A stretch of DNA of 64,000 nucleotides from Streptomyces barringtoniae (GTDB taxonomy: Bacteria; Actinomycetota; Actinomycetes; Streptomycetales; Streptomycetaceae), in assembly GCF_020819595.1 (NCBI RefSeq), contig NZ_JAJHNP010000012.1, forward strand, positions 1-64,000, in the 5' to 3' direction. Below, piece by piece: positions 52,523 to 61,304 of the stretch (the stretch's first letter is position 1; each line of letters begins with the position of its first letter). A program made the position numbers and the translations under genes. The notes below the pieces were generated by a model. That model ran no database searches and was not told where the DNA came from. It saw nothing but the letters and a program-made list of their open reading frames with translations.

Positions 52523-53691
52523 CACCGGCGTCCCTTCGGCAGGCCGAGCAGCCGCTCGGCGATGATGTCGCGCTGGATCTCGTTGGTGCCCGCGTAGATG
52601 GGACCGGCCAGGGAGAAGACGTAGCCCTCGGTCCAGCCGCCGTGCGCGGGTGCCTCGTCGGCGTCGTCGGCGAGGTCGCCGTAGGGGCCGAGGAGATCGA
52701 GCGCGGTCTCGTGCAGGGCGATGTCCAGCTCGGACCAGAACACCTTGTTGAGGCTCGACTCCGCCCCGATCGAGCCTCCCGCAGCCAGGCGTGAGGCGGC
52801 CGCGTAGGCGAACAGCTGGTAGGCGCGGGCGCCGATCACCGCGTCGGCGACCCGGTCGCGCAGCGCGGTGTCGGACGGGTCGGCGGCGGAGTGCCACAGC
52901 GCGGTGAGGCGGTCGGCGGCGGCCGTGAACCGGCCGGGGCTGCGCAGGGTGAGCCCGCGCTCGTTGCCCGCCGTGCTCATCGCCACCCGCCAGCCCTGGC
53001 CGGGCTCGCCGATGACGTCCGCGTCGGGCACGAACACCTCGTCGAGGAAGATCTCGGCGAAGGCGGGCTTGCCGTCGAGCCGCCCGATGGGCCGCACCGT
53101 CACCCCCTCCGCGTCCAGCGGGAACATCAGGTACGTCAGCCCGTGGTGCGGCTGGTCGGCGTCGGGGTCGCTGCGGAACAGGCCGAAGGCGCGGTCGGCG
53201 AACGCCGCCCGCGACGACCAGGTCTTCTGCCCGCTCACGCGCCAGCCGCCCTCGCTGCGTACGGCCGTGGAGCGCAGCGAGGCGAGGTCGGAGCCCGACT
53301 CCGGTTCGGACCAGGCCTGCGCCCAGATCACCTCGCCGCTCGCCATGGGCGGCAGGACGCGGGCGCACTGCTCCGGCGTGCCGTGCTCGAAGAGGGTGGG
53401 GGCGAGCAGGTTGATGCCGTTCTGGCTGACCCGGCCGGGCGCACCGGCCGCGTAGTACTCCTCCTCGAAGATCAGCCACCGCAGCAGCGAGGCGCCCCGG
53501 CCGCCGTACTCCTCGGGCCAGGAGACCACCGACCAGCGGTCGGCGAACAGGGTGCGCTCCCAGTCCCGGTGGGCCGCGAACCCCTCCGCCGTCTCCAGCG
53601 AGGGCAGCGGGGCGCCGGGCAGATGGCCGGCGAGCCAGGCGCGGGCCTCGGCGCGGAAGGCGTCGTCCGCGGCGGAGAAGTCGAGGTCCAT
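52522..53691 (-). CDS. Acyl-CoA dehydrogenase subunit (IpdE/FadE-like, large partner)
   Basis: A 389-residue acyl-CoA dehydrogenase: WSEPESGSDLASLRS and VSGQKTWSSRA for FAD and substrate, and a C-terminal YAGTNEIQRDI. The residue before GTNEIQR, usually the catalytic Glu in fatty-acid enzymes (YEGT), is Ala here, as seen in some steroid-type FadE proteins where the base lies elsewhere. With the small partner it probably forms an alpha2beta2 enzyme. It is divergent from ipdF, with a KstR2-like operator between them. Confidence 0.88.
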   Translation of the reverse strand: MDLDFSAADDAFRAEARAWLAGHLPGAPLPSLETAEGFAAHRDWERTLFADRWSVVSWPEEYGGRGASLLRWLIFEEEYYAAGAPGRVSQNGINLLAPTLFEHGTPEQCARVLPPMASGEVIWAQAWSEPESGSDLASLRSTAVRSEGGWRVSGQKTWSSRAAFADRAFGLFRSDPDADQPHHGLTYLMFPLDAEGVTVRPIGRLDGKPAFAEIFLDEVFVPDADVIGEPGQGWRVAMSTAGNERGLTLRSPGRFTAAADRLTALWHSAADPSDTALRDRVADAVIGARAYQLFAYAAASRLAAGGSIGAESSLNKVFWSELDIALHETALDLLGPYGDLADDADEAPAHGGWTEGYVFSLAGPIYAGTNEIQRDIIAERLLGLPKGRR

Positions 53692-53766
53692 CAGCTGCCC
53701 GCCTCCTCGGGGCCGGTCCGGTCGACGAAGTGCTCGGTACGGACAGCGGACATCCGCCCTCCCTTC

Positions 53767-53786
53767 CCTAACAAGTGTTTGGTAGG
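53767..53786. promoter_or_regulatory. KstR2-like operator, site A
   Basis: CCTAACAAGTGTTTGGTAGG is an imperfect palindrome lying between the dehydrogenase pair (minus) and ipdF (plus). It fits the KstR2 pattern AnCAAGnnCTTGnT with one mismatch and shares CCTAACAA-NN-GTTTGGT with site B at 59356. KstR2 represses HIP catabolism until HIP-CoA binds. Confidence 0.7.
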
Positions 53787-53832
53787 TTAACGTAACGGCC
53801 CGTCAGCCGTCGAGAGCCGTCCGGAGCCGCGC

Positions 53833-54627
53833 ATGCCCGTGACCACGCCCCCGCCGCCCTACGTCCCCGGCCACGGCCTCCTTCAGGGCCGTACCGCCGT
53901 GGTCACCGCCGCCGCGGGCGCCGGCATCGGGGGTGCGACCGCGCGCCGGCTGCTGGAGGAAGGCGCCCGTGTCGTGCTCTCCGACGCCCACGCCCGCAGG
54001 CTCAAGGAGTCGGAGGCCGCGCTGGCCGCGGAGTTCGGCGCGGACCGCGTCGCGGCGCTGCCCTGCGACGTCACCGCAGAGGACCAGGTCGGTGCTCTTT
54101 TCGACTTCGTGGAGGAGCGGCACGGGCGCCTGGACGTCGTCGTCAACAACGCCGGACTCGGCGGGACCGCCGACCTGGCCGAGATGACCGACGAGCAGTG
54201 GGACAAGGTCCTCGACGTCACCCTGGGCGGCACCTTCCGCTGCACCCGCGCCGCGCTGCGCCGGATGAAGGCGGCGGGCGCCGGGGGCGTCGTCGTCAAC
54301 AACGCCTCGGTGATCGGCTGGCGGGCGCAGCGGGGCCAGGCGCACTACGCCGCCGCCAAGGCCGGGGTCATGGCCCTCACCCGCTGCGCCGCCCTGGAGG
54401 CCGCGGAGTACGGCGTGCGGGTGAACGCCGTCTCGCCCAGCCTCGCCATGCACCCGCACCTGGTGAGGGTCACCACGCCGGAACTCCTGGAGGAACTGAC
54501 CGCCCGGGAGGCATTCGGCCGCTGGGCCGAGCCCTGGGAGGTGGCCAACGTCATCGTCTTCCTGGCCAGCGGATACTCGTCGTATCTGACCGGGGAGGTC
54601 CTGTCCGTCAGCAGCCAGCACGCCTGA
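53833..54627 (+). CDS. ipdF: SDR of HIP catabolism, IpdF-like
   Basis: A 264-residue SDR with VTAAAGAGIG cofactor loop, VNNAGLGG, a catalytic Ser in NNASVIG and YAAAK. Beyond the core, SLAMHPHLVRVTTPELLEEL, FGRWAEPWEVANVIVFLASG and the Cys-less end GEVLSVSSQHA match the mycobacterial IpdF group, which works on the hydroxylated HIP-derived CoA ester. It starts the plus-strand unit and is followed by a thiolase gene. Assignment rests on family resemblance plus the ipdABC neighbours. Confidence 0.82.
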   Translation: MPVTTPPPPYVPGHGLLQGRTAVVTAAAGAGIGGATARRLLEEGARVVLSDAHARRLKESEAALAAEFGADRVAALPCDVTAEDQVGALFDFVEERHGRLDVVVNNAGLGGTADLAEMTDEQWDKVLDVTLGGTFRCTRAALRRMKAAGAGGVVVNNASVIGWRAQRGQAHYAAAKAGVMALTRCAALEAAEYGVRVNAVSPSLAMHPHLVRVTTPELLEELTAREAFGRWAEPWEVANVIVFLASGYSSYLTGEVLSVSSQHA

Positions 54628-54691
54628 GGCGAGGATGACCGGGCGCGGGCCGATGAAACCGCAGACACCAAGGATCCCGTGAGGAGTGGCC

Positions 54692-55849
54692 ATGGCCGAG
54701 GCATACATCGTGGAAGCGGTCCGCACCCCGGTCGGCAGGCGGGGCGGCGGGCTCGCCGCCGTCCACCCGGCCGATCTCGGCGCCCACGTGCTGACGGCGC
54801 TGATGGAGCGCTCGGGCGTCGACCCGGCCGCCGTCGAGGACGTCGTCCTCGGCTGCGTGGACACCGTCGGCCCGCAGGCCGGCGACATAGCCCGCACCTG
54901 CTGGCTGGCCGCCGGGCTGCCCGAGGAGGTGCCGGGCGTGACGGTGGACCGCCAGTGCGGCTCCTCCCAGCAGGCCCTGCACTTCGCCGCACAGGGAGTG
55001 CTCTCGGGCACGCAGGACCTCGTGGTCGCGGGGGGCGTGCAGAACATGTCGATGATCCCGATCGCCTTCGCCACCCGCCAGGCCGCCGAACCCCTGGGGC
55101 TCACCCAGGGCCCCTACGCCGGCTCCGGGGGCTGGCGGGCCCGCTACGGCGACCGGCCGGTCAACCAGTTCACCGGCGCCGAGATGATCGCCGAGAAGTG
55201 GGGCATCTCCCGCCGCGACATGGAGGAGTTCGCGCTGCGCTCCCACCAGCGGGCCGTACGCGCGATCGACGAGGGCCGCTTCGACCGCGAACTCGTCGCC
55301 CACGGCGAGGTGACCCGCGACGAGGGCCCCCGCCGCGACACCACCCTGGAGAAGATGGCGGGTCTGAAGCCGGTGGTCGAAGGCGGCCGGCTGACCGCGG
55401 CCGTCTCCTCCCAGGTCTCCGACGGCGCCTCCGCCCTGCTGATCGCGAGCGAACGAGCCGTACGGGAGCACGGTCTGACGCCCCGCGCCCGCGTCCACCA
55501 CCTCTCGGTGCGCGGCGAGGACCCCATCCGGATGCTGTCCGCGCCTATCCCGGCCACGGCCTACGCCCTGAAGAAGGCCGGGATGACCCTTGACGACATC
55601 GACCTCGTGGAGATCAACGAGGCCTTCGCCTCCGTGGTGCTCGCCTGGCTGCAGGAGACCGGCGCCGACCCGGAGAAGGTCAACGTCAACGGCGGCGCCA
55701 TCGCCCTCGGCCACCCGCTGGGCGCCACCGGCACCAAGCTCATGACCACGCTGCTGCACGAACTGGAGCGCACCGGCGGACGCTACGGCCTGCAGACCAT
55801 GTGCGAGGGCGGCGGCCAGGCCAACGTCACCATCGTCGAGCGGCTCTGA
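54692..55849 (+). CDS. fadA6: Thiolase (acetyl-CoA acetyltransferase), FadA6-like
   Basis: A 385-residue thiolase: nucleophile Cys in VDRQCGSSQQAL, NEAFAS, the His in GGAIALGHPLGATG and the second Cys in MCEGGGQANVTI. It cleaves 3-ketoacyl-CoA with CoA. In HIP clusters FadA6 releases acetyl-CoA late in ring C/D breakdown. GAGGAG lies five bases before ATG 54692; a GTG at 54686 falls inside that site. It lies 64 bp after ipdF and converges on ipdC. Confidence 0.85.
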   Translation: MAEAYIVEAVRTPVGRRGGGLAAVHPADLGAHVLTALMERSGVDPAAVEDVVLGCVDTVGPQAGDIARTCWLAAGLPEEVPGVTVDRQCGSSQQALHFAAQGVLSGTQDLVVAGGVQNMSMIPIAFATRQAAEPLGLTQGPYAGSGGWRARYGDRPVNQFTGAEMIAEKWGISRRDMEEFALRSHQRAVRAIDEGRFDRELVAHGEVTRDEGPRRDTTLEKMAGLKPVVEGGRLTAAVSSQVSDGASALLIASERAVREHGLTPRARVHHLSVRGEDPIRMLSAPIPATAYALKKAGMTLDDIDLVEINEAFASVVLAWLQETGADPEKVNVNGGAIALGHPLGATGTKLMTTLLHELERTGGRYGLQTMCEGGGQANVTIVERL

Positions 55850-55863
55850 CGCCGGGGAGTGCG

Positions 55864-56928
55864 CTACTCGGCCAGGGGCAGTCCGCGGAGTGTGGCCCGG
55901 GCCTCCGCCATGATCCGGTCGACGAGCTCGGCGCAGGACGGAAGGTCGTCGATCAGACCGGCGACCTGACCGGAGGCCATCACGCCCAGGTCGGTCCGGC
56001 CCTCGACCATCGACGCCCTGAGCAGCATGGGGGTGTTGGCGGCCAGCAGGAGCTGACTCCACGTCAACTCCTTGCCGTGCCGCATGGCCAGACCGTCGCG
56101 GACCATCCGCGTCCAGCTCATGCCGGACAGCGCCTTGAAGGACGCCGCGTGCCGTACGGCGCGCAGCAGCCCCCTCGCCCGGCCCGAGCGTTCGAGGGAG
56201 TCGACCAGCTCGGTGCGCAGCATCCGGTGGGGGAGTCCGTCGACCTTGGTCGTGACGGTGACGTCGTCCACCGTGGCCGCCAGGTAGCGGGCCTTGACCG
56301 CGTCGGGGACGGTGCTGTCGGAGGTGAGCAGGAAGCGGGTGCCCATGGCGATGCCGGCGGCGCCGTGGGCGAGCGCGGCGACCAGTCCGCGGCCGTCGTG
56401 GAAGCCGCCGGCCGCGACGACCGGTATGCCGACCGCGTCGACCACCTGCGGAAGCAGGACGGAGGTGGCGACCTTCCCGGTGTGCCCGCCGCCCTCCCCG
56501 CCCTGCACCACCACCGCGTCGGCGCCCCACGCGGCGACCTTCTCGGCGTGCCGCCGGGCGCCGACGGACGGGATGACGACCACGCCGGCGTCCTTCAGCC
56601 GGGCGATCAGCTCCCGGGAGGGCGCGAGCGCGAACGAGGCGACCCGCACCCCCTCCTCGACGATGATCCGCACCCGCTCGGCCGCGTCCGAGGCGTCCGC
56701 CCGCAGATTGACCCCGAAGGGCGCGTCGGTACGGGACTTGACCTCGCGGACGGCCGCGCGCAGCTGCTCGGTCGTCATGGTGGCCGAGGCGAGGATCCCG
56801 AGCGCGCCCGCGTCGGCGGTGGCCGACACCAACCGGGGACCGGCCACCCAGCCCATTCCCGTCTGCACGATGGGGTGCCGCACACCGACGAGCCCGGTCA
56901 GCGCGGTGGCGATCGCGAAGCCGCTCAC
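55864..56928 (-). CDS. ipdC: Nitronate-monooxygenase-fold flavoprotein, IpdC-like
   Basis: A 354-residue FMN TIM-barrel protein of the nitronate monooxygenase/2-nitropropane dioxygenase fold: RHPIVQTGMGWVAGP, GVNLRAD, VVQGGEGGGHTGK and GIPVVAAGGFHDGRG. IpdC members act as enoyl-CoA reductases in HIP ring cleavage rather than as nitronate oxidases. GTG 56928 overlaps the stop of ipdB (GTGA), so it is the last gene of the four-gene echA20-ipdA-ipdB-ipdC operon. The name is based on this context and overall resemblance. Confidence 0.85.
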   Translation of the reverse strand: MSGFAIATALTGLVGVRHPIVQTGMGWVAGPRLVSATADAGALGILASATMTTEQLRAAVREVKSRTDAPFGVNLRADASDAAERVRIIVEEGVRVASFALAPSRELIARLKDAGVVVIPSVGARRHAEKVAAWGADAVVVQGGEGGGHTGKVATSVLLPQVVDAVGIPVVAAGGFHDGRGLVAALAHGAAGIAMGTRFLLTSDSTVPDAVKARYLAATVDDVTVTTKVDGLPHRMLRTELVDSLERSGRARGLLRAVRHAASFKALSGMSWTRMVRDGLAMRHGKELTWSQLLLAANTPMLLRASMVEGRTDLGVMASGQVAGLIDDLPSCAELVDRIMAEARATLRGLPLAE

Positions 56929-57698
56929 GCGGGCACCTCGCGCTCGCGCAGCGCCCTCGGGTCGATGACCTCGCGGATCAGCCGCAGCTCTTCGGGGGTG
57001 GGGTCCCGGGTGTACGGCACCTCGTCCGGCACGGTGAGCGGGAAGCCGGTGGCCTCGGCGACCTGCTCGACCGTGACCCCGGTGTGCAGCGAGCGCAGCC
57101 GCATCGTCCGGTCGGGCGTCCGGAAGTCGAAGACGCCCAGGTCGCTGACGACGTCCGCGAGGCGGTGGTGGCGGGACGCGGAGGGACCGGCCGCGGCGGC
57201 ACGGTCGTAGCCGACGCCGCAGACCATGTCCACCCGTGCGACGAACACCCGCTTCGAGTGCCGCGGGACCCAGTAACTGGTCGGGTTGTTGAGGGTGTTG
57301 CCGGGGGCGCCGCGCACGCCCAGCAGCTGCCGGGTGGGCCGGGCCCAGTCGCCGATGCAGGAGATGTTCTGGTTGCCGTACCGGTCGAGCTGGCTCGCGC
57401 CCATCATCACGTGCCGCCGCCCGGTCGCGGCCAGGGCCAGGTGCTGCCGGAACGGCAGCCAGCCCTCGACCACCCCGGGCCTGGCGCCGACCGCCGGGAC
57501 GTCGCCGATCAGCAGGGCCTCGCCGTCGGTCAGCAGCAGGTCGGGGGAGAAGGTCAGCTTCGCCAGCCGGGCCCCGATCGTCGGGACGGTGCCCATCGGG
57601 CTCGCCAGTATCTCCCCCGCATCCCGCCAGGCCTCGGCGCAGGCCACGACGCAGTACTCGGCGCGCGTCGCCTTCGCCGTCGTACGGGTGTCACTCAT
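56925..57698 (-). CDS. ipdB: CoA-transferase-fold ring hydrolase subunit beta, IpdB-like
   Basis: A 257-residue class I CoA-transferase-like subunit: RAEYCVVACAEAWRDAGEIL, GTVPTIGARLAKLTFSPD, MMGASQLDRYGNQNISCIG and LGVFDF. IpdAB pairs use the CoA-transferase fold to hydrolyse the last steroid ring rather than move CoA. AGGAGG lies six bases before ATG 57698, which is 8 bp inside ipdA, giving matched expression of both subunits. Confidence 0.88.
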   Translation of the reverse strand: MSDTRTTAKATRAEYCVVACAEAWRDAGEILASPMGTVPTIGARLAKLTFSPDLLLTDGEALLIGDVPAVGARPGVVEGWLPFRQHLALAATGRRHVMMGASQLDRYGNQNISCIGDWARPTRQLLGVRGAPGNTLNNPTSYWVPRHSKRVFVARVDMVCGVGYDRAAAAGPSASRHHRLADVVSDLGVFDFRTPDRTMRLRSLHTGVTVEQVAEATGFPLTVPDEVPYTRDPTPEELRLIREVIDPRALREREVPA

Positions 57699-58563
57699 GT
57701 GCCGCCTCCTCGTGGAACGCCGCCACCGCGGCCTGGTAGGCCGCCTCGTCGCCGGACAGGAACCGCTCGGCGAAGGCCCGCCAGGCCTCCGGGTCCCGGG
57801 CGGCCCGTGCGTAGGCCCGCTGGAACGCCTCGTCACGGTCGTGGTCGGGGACGCAGGAGGTGAAGTGGGCGCCGTTCGGTGTCTCCACGACGCCGTTCAC
57901 GAACGCGCGCTTGACCAGCAGGGTCTGCGGCCCGGCGTCCTTGAGCAGGTCGGCGCTGTCCACGGTCCGCTCGCAGGAGACGTAGGCGGCGTCGGCGGCC
58001 TCGCAGAACAGGTCGTCGAAGTACGGGTCGGGGCCGAGGTACTGGGCGTTGCCGTGCACGTCCGCCCGGTTGAGGTGCACCAGCGCGGCATCCAGGCGCA
58101 GGGCCGGGACGGCGACGAGCTCCTCGCCGTCCTCGTACGGCGAACGCACCGTCCGCAGGCGGGGGTTGACCCTCATCACGTCGGATCCGAGACCGGCCCG
58201 GACCGGCATGAAGGGCAGCCGGTGCGCGGCCGCCGTCAGCCCCCACATGAACATCGCCTCGTCCAGCTCCACCAGTTCCAGCGCGCCGCGCTGCCGGGCC
58301 GCCGTGAAATGCGGCTCCAGCGGGATGGAGTCGAGGGTGGCGAAGGCCGCGACCAGTGTGCGGATCTTCCCGGCGGCGGCCAGCAGGCCGACGTCCGGGC
58401 CCCCGTAGGAGACGACGGTCAGGTCGGTGACGTCCGAGCGCAGCAGCGCCCGCACCAGTGCCATCGGCTTGCGCCGCGAACCCCAGCCGCCGATGCCGAT
58501 CGTCATGCCGCTGTCCAGCCGGCCGACGACCTCCTCGGCGGTCATCGTCTTGTCCCTGCTCAC
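57691..58563 (-). CDS. ipdA: CoA-transferase-fold ring hydrolase subunit alpha, IpdA-like
   Basis: A 290-residue partner of IpdB: SGMTIGIGGWGSRRKPMALV, RSDVTDLTVVSYGGPDVGLL, ALRLDAALVHLNRADVHGNA and DPYFDDLF, which closely follow the IpdA group of steroid-degrading actinobacteria. Together with IpdB it opens the final carbocycle of the steroid skeleton as a CoA ester. GTG 58563 overlaps the upstream TGA (GTGA) and has GAGGAG eight bases in front. An ATG 18 bp later is possible. Confidence 0.9.
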   Translation of the reverse strand: MSRDKTMTAEEVVGRLDSGMTIGIGGWGSRRKPMALVRALLRSDVTDLTVVSYGGPDVGLLAAAGKIRTLVAAFATLDSIPLEPHFTAARQRGALELVELDEAMFMWGLTAAAHRLPFMPVRAGLGSDVMRVNPRLRTVRSPYEDGEELVAVPALRLDAALVHLNRADVHGNAQYLGPDPYFDDLFCEAADAAYVSCERTVDSADLLKDAGPQTLLVKRAFVNGVVETPNGAHFTSCVPDHDRDEAFQRAYARAARDPEAWRAFAERFLSGDEAAYQAAVAAFHEEAAHE

Positions 58564-59336
58564 GACTGCTGCTCCTCGTCCCTGCCGACGGATTCCCGGC
58601 CCTTGCCGAAGGTGTCGCGGACCCGGTCGGCGACGCCGCTGAGGTTGGCCTCGAAGGTGAAGCCCTGCTCGAAGCGGTAGCTGCGGCGCACGTCGACCGG
58701 GTCGATGCCGTTGATCGCTGCCTTGGCCAGGCGGATCAGGGACCCGTCCTTGGCGCCGATCTCCCGGCCCAGTTCCATTGCGGCGTCCAGGAGTTGGGAG
58801 CGCGGGACCACCCTCCACACCGAGCCGTGCCGGTGCAGTTCCTCGGCGGTGACGGTGCGCGAGGTGTAGTACAGGGTCCGCATCAGGTGCTGGGGCACCA
58901 GCCGGGCGAGATGGGTGGCCGCGCCGAGGGCGCCACGGTCCAGCTCGGGCAGGCCGAAGACCGCGTCGTCGGCGGCGACGATCGCGTCGGCGTTTCCGGC
59001 CAGTCCGATGCCGCCGCCCAGGCAGAAGCCCTGTACGGCGGCGACCACCGGGACCTCGCACTCGTACACCGCGGCGAACGCCTCGGAGCAGCCGCGGTTG
59101 GCGCCGATCAGGGCCTCGTGCCCGGCCGTGCGCTGCATCTCCTTGATGTCGACGCCCGCGTTGAAGCCGCGGCCCTCGGCGCTGAGCACCACGCACCGCA
59201 CCTTCGGGTCGGCTCCGGCGGCGCGCACACAGGCGGCCAGTTCGTACCAGCCGCGCACGGGAAGGGCGTTGACCGGCGGGAAGTCCACGGTGACGACGGC
59301 GACGCCTTCTTCGGGGACGGAGGTGGAGACACCCAT
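58560..59336 (-). CDS. echA20: Enoyl-CoA hydratase/isomerase family, EchA20-like ring-D hydrolase
   Basis: A 258-residue crotonase-fold protein: AEGRGFNAGVDIKEM (oxyanion region 1), VQGFCLGGGIGLAGNADAIV (region 2) and FGLPELDRGALGAATHLARL. The EchA20 group of HIP clusters hydrolyses a ring of the diketo CoA thioester. It is first in the minus-strand operon and divergent from an SDR gene with operator site B between. Confidence 0.87.
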   Translation of the reverse strand: MGVSTSVPEEGVAVVTVDFPPVNALPVRGWYELAACVRAAGADPKVRCVVLSAEGRGFNAGVDIKEMQRTAGHEALIGANRGCSEAFAAVYECEVPVVAAVQGFCLGGGIGLAGNADAIVAADDAVFGLPELDRGALGAATHLARLVPQHLMRTLYYTSRTVTAEELHRHGSVWRVVPRSQLLDAAMELGREIGAKDGSLIRLAKAAINGIDPVDVRRSYRFEQGFTFEANLSGVADRVRDTFGKGRESVGRDEEQQS

Positions 59337-59355
59337 GAGCAGATCAGCTACCTTT

Positions 59356-59374
59356 CCACCAAACGTTTGTTAGG
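59356..59374. promoter_or_regulatory. KstR2-like operator, site B
   Basis: CCACCAAACGTTTGTTAGG lies between divergent echA20-like and SDR genes. Its reverse complement shares CCTAACAA-NN-GTTTGGT with site A at 53767. The centre AAACGTTT is a perfect palindrome. Confidence 0.7.
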
Positions 59375-59416
59375 CGAAGGTAGCAGCGGAGCGCGCGCTG
59401 CGGGAGGTGTCCTTTG

Positions 59417-60190
59417 GTGGCGGTCATCGATCTCACCGGACGCGTCACGGTGGTCACGGGCGGAACCCGGGGCGTCGGCGCCGGCATCGCCCGGGCGTTC
59501 CTGGAAGCGGGCGCGGACGTCGTGACCTGCGCGCGGCGGCCCCCGGAGGAACCCGTCGAGGCGGCCGGCCGCACCGCCCGCTTCCTCCCCGCCGACCTCC
59601 GCGACGCCGAGGCGGTCGACGCCTTCTTCGCGCGGGTGCGGGGCGAGTACGGACGCCTCGACACCCTCGTCAACAACGCCGGGGGCACCCCCTTCCGGCT
59701 GCTCGGTGAGGGCGGAGCCGGACGGCATGCCCGGGTCGTGGAGCTGAATCTCCTCGCCCCTCTCACCGCGTCGCTCGCCGCGTACGAGGTGATGCGCGGT
59801 CAGCGGGTCGGCGGGTCGATCCTGATGATCGGCAGTGTCAGCGGAACCCGCCCCTCACCCGGCACCGCCGCGTACGGCGCGGCCAAGGCCGGCCTGGACC
59901 ACCTCGCCCGCTCCATGGCCGTGGAATGGGCGCCGCGGGTGCGGGTCAACACGGTCGTCCCCGGCATGGTCCGCACCGAACTGTCGCACCTGCACTACGG
60001 GGACGAGGACGGCATCGCCGCCGTCGGCCGCACCGTCCCCCTCGGCCGCCTCGCCGCGCCCGCCGACGTCGGCGACGCCTGCGTCTTCCTCGCCTCCGAC
60101 CGGGCCTCCTACATCAGCGGGGCGAGCCTGCACGTCCACGGCGGCGGCGAGCGTCCCGCCTTCCTCGACGCGGCAAGTGCCAACAGGTGA
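59417..60190 (+). CDS. SDR of the HIP cluster
   Basis: A 257-residue SDR: VVTGGTRGVGAGIA, CARRPPEE, VNNAGG, catalytic Ser in IGSVSG, YGAAK and ISGASLHVHGGGE. Its place beside echA20-ipdABC and a second SDR gene matches the conserved SDR pair of actinobacterial HIP clusters; its exact step is not settled. GGAGG lies 9 bp before GTG 59417; a TTG at 59414 is an alternative start. It is directly downstream of operator site B. Confidence 0.85.
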   Translation: MAVIDLTGRVTVVTGGTRGVGAGIARAFLEAGADVVTCARRPPEEPVEAAGRTARFLPADLRDAEAVDAFFARVRGEYGRLDTLVNNAGGTPFRLLGEGGAGRHARVVELNLLAPLTASLAAYEVMRGQRVGGSILMIGSVSGTRPSPGTAAYGAAKAGLDHLARSMAVEWAPRVRVNTVVPGMVRTELSHLHYGDEDGIAAVGRTVPLGRLAAPADVGDACVFLASDRASYISGASLHVHGGGERPAFLDAASANR

Positions 60191-60224
60191 CGTGCTCTTC
60201 GACACCCACGAGAGGACTCTTCCC

Positions 60225-61136
60225 ATGACCGGACTGTGCACCGGACGCGTGGCCGTGATCACCGGTGCGGGCCGTGGCCTGGGCCGCGCCCACGCCCTCG
60301 CCTTCGCCGCAGAGGGAGCCGAGGTCGTCGTCAACGACCTCGGCGTCGGCCTCGACGGCACCGGCGGGACCTCCGGACCCGCTCAGCAGGTGGTCGACGA
60401 GATCCGCGCGCTCGGCGGCGAGGCGGTCGCGCACGCAGGCGACATCGCCACCGCCGAGGGCGCGGCCTCCCTCGTCGCCACCGCGCTGGACACCTACGGC
60501 CGCCTGGACACGCTGGTCAACAACGCCGGGTTCCTGCGGGATCGCATGCTCGTCAACCTCGACGAGGACGCCTGGGACGCGGTCGTGCGCGTCCACCTCA
60601 AGGGCCACTTCCTGCCGCTCAGGCACGCCGCCGCGCACTGGCGCGCCGAGGCGAAGGCGGGCCGCATGCCCGACGCCCGCGTGATCAACACCAGCTCCGG
60701 AGCGGGACTGCTGGGCAGCGTCGGCCAGGGCAACTACTCGGCGGCCAAGGCCGGGATCGTCGGCCTGACCCTCGTCGCCGCCGCCGAACTGGGTCGCTAC
60801 GGCGTCCAGGTCAACGCCATCGCCCCGGCCGCCCGGACCCGGATGACCGAGCGGGCCTTCGCCGGGACCATGGCCGCCCCTCAGGGCGGCGGCTTCGATG
60901 CCATGGCCCCGGAGAACGTCTCCCCGCTCGTGGTCTGGCTCGGCTCCGCCGCCTCGGCGGGAGTGACGGGCCGGGTCTTCGAGTCCGAGGGCGGCCGCAT
61001 CACCGTCATGGAGGGCTGGCGCCCGGGCCCCACCGCCGACAAGGGCGCCCGCTGGTCCCCGGCGGAGGCGGGCGAGGCAACCCTGAAACTGCTCGCCGAG
61101 GCGGAGGCGCCGCAGGCCGTCTACGGCGCGCAGTAG
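60225..61136 (+). CDS. SDR of the HIP cluster, 17-beta-HSD4-like
   Basis: A 303-residue SDR of the type fused to hydratases in eukaryotic multifunctional enzyme 2: ITGAGRGLGRAHALAFA, VVNDLGVGLDGTG, VNNAGFLRDRMLVNL, Ser in TSSGAG and YSAAK. The acidic VNDL strand end favours NAD. It would oxidise a 3-hydroxyacyl-CoA. It follows the previous SDR after 34 bp with AGAGGA before ATG 60225, so both are probably under site B. The C-terminal 60 residues are a helical extension. Confidence 0.87.
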   Translation: MTGLCTGRVAVITGAGRGLGRAHALAFAAEGAEVVVNDLGVGLDGTGGTSGPAQQVVDEIRALGGEAVAHAGDIATAEGAASLVATALDTYGRLDTLVNNAGFLRDRMLVNLDEDAWDAVVRVHLKGHFLPLRHAAAHWRAEAKAGRMPDARVINTSSGAGLLGSVGQGNYSAAKAGIVGLTLVAAAELGRYGVQVNAIAPAARTRMTERAFAGTMAAPQGGGFDAMAPENVSPLVVWLGSAASAGVTGRVFESEGGRITVMEGWRPGPTADKGARWSPAEAGEATLKLLAEAEAPQAVYGAQ

Positions 61137-61304
61137 TTTCCCGCACTCTGCGAGCGTTCGCGCCGGCCCAGGGACTGGGCGCTGTGGAGGGCCCGGCCCC
61201 CGTGCCTTGATCGGCGCACCGTCCCCATCGGCCGCAGTGCCCCGGCCGTCGCGCCGGGCATCCCGCGGCGCGTCCAGGCCGGTGTGCTGACGGGGGCGGC
61301 CCGG

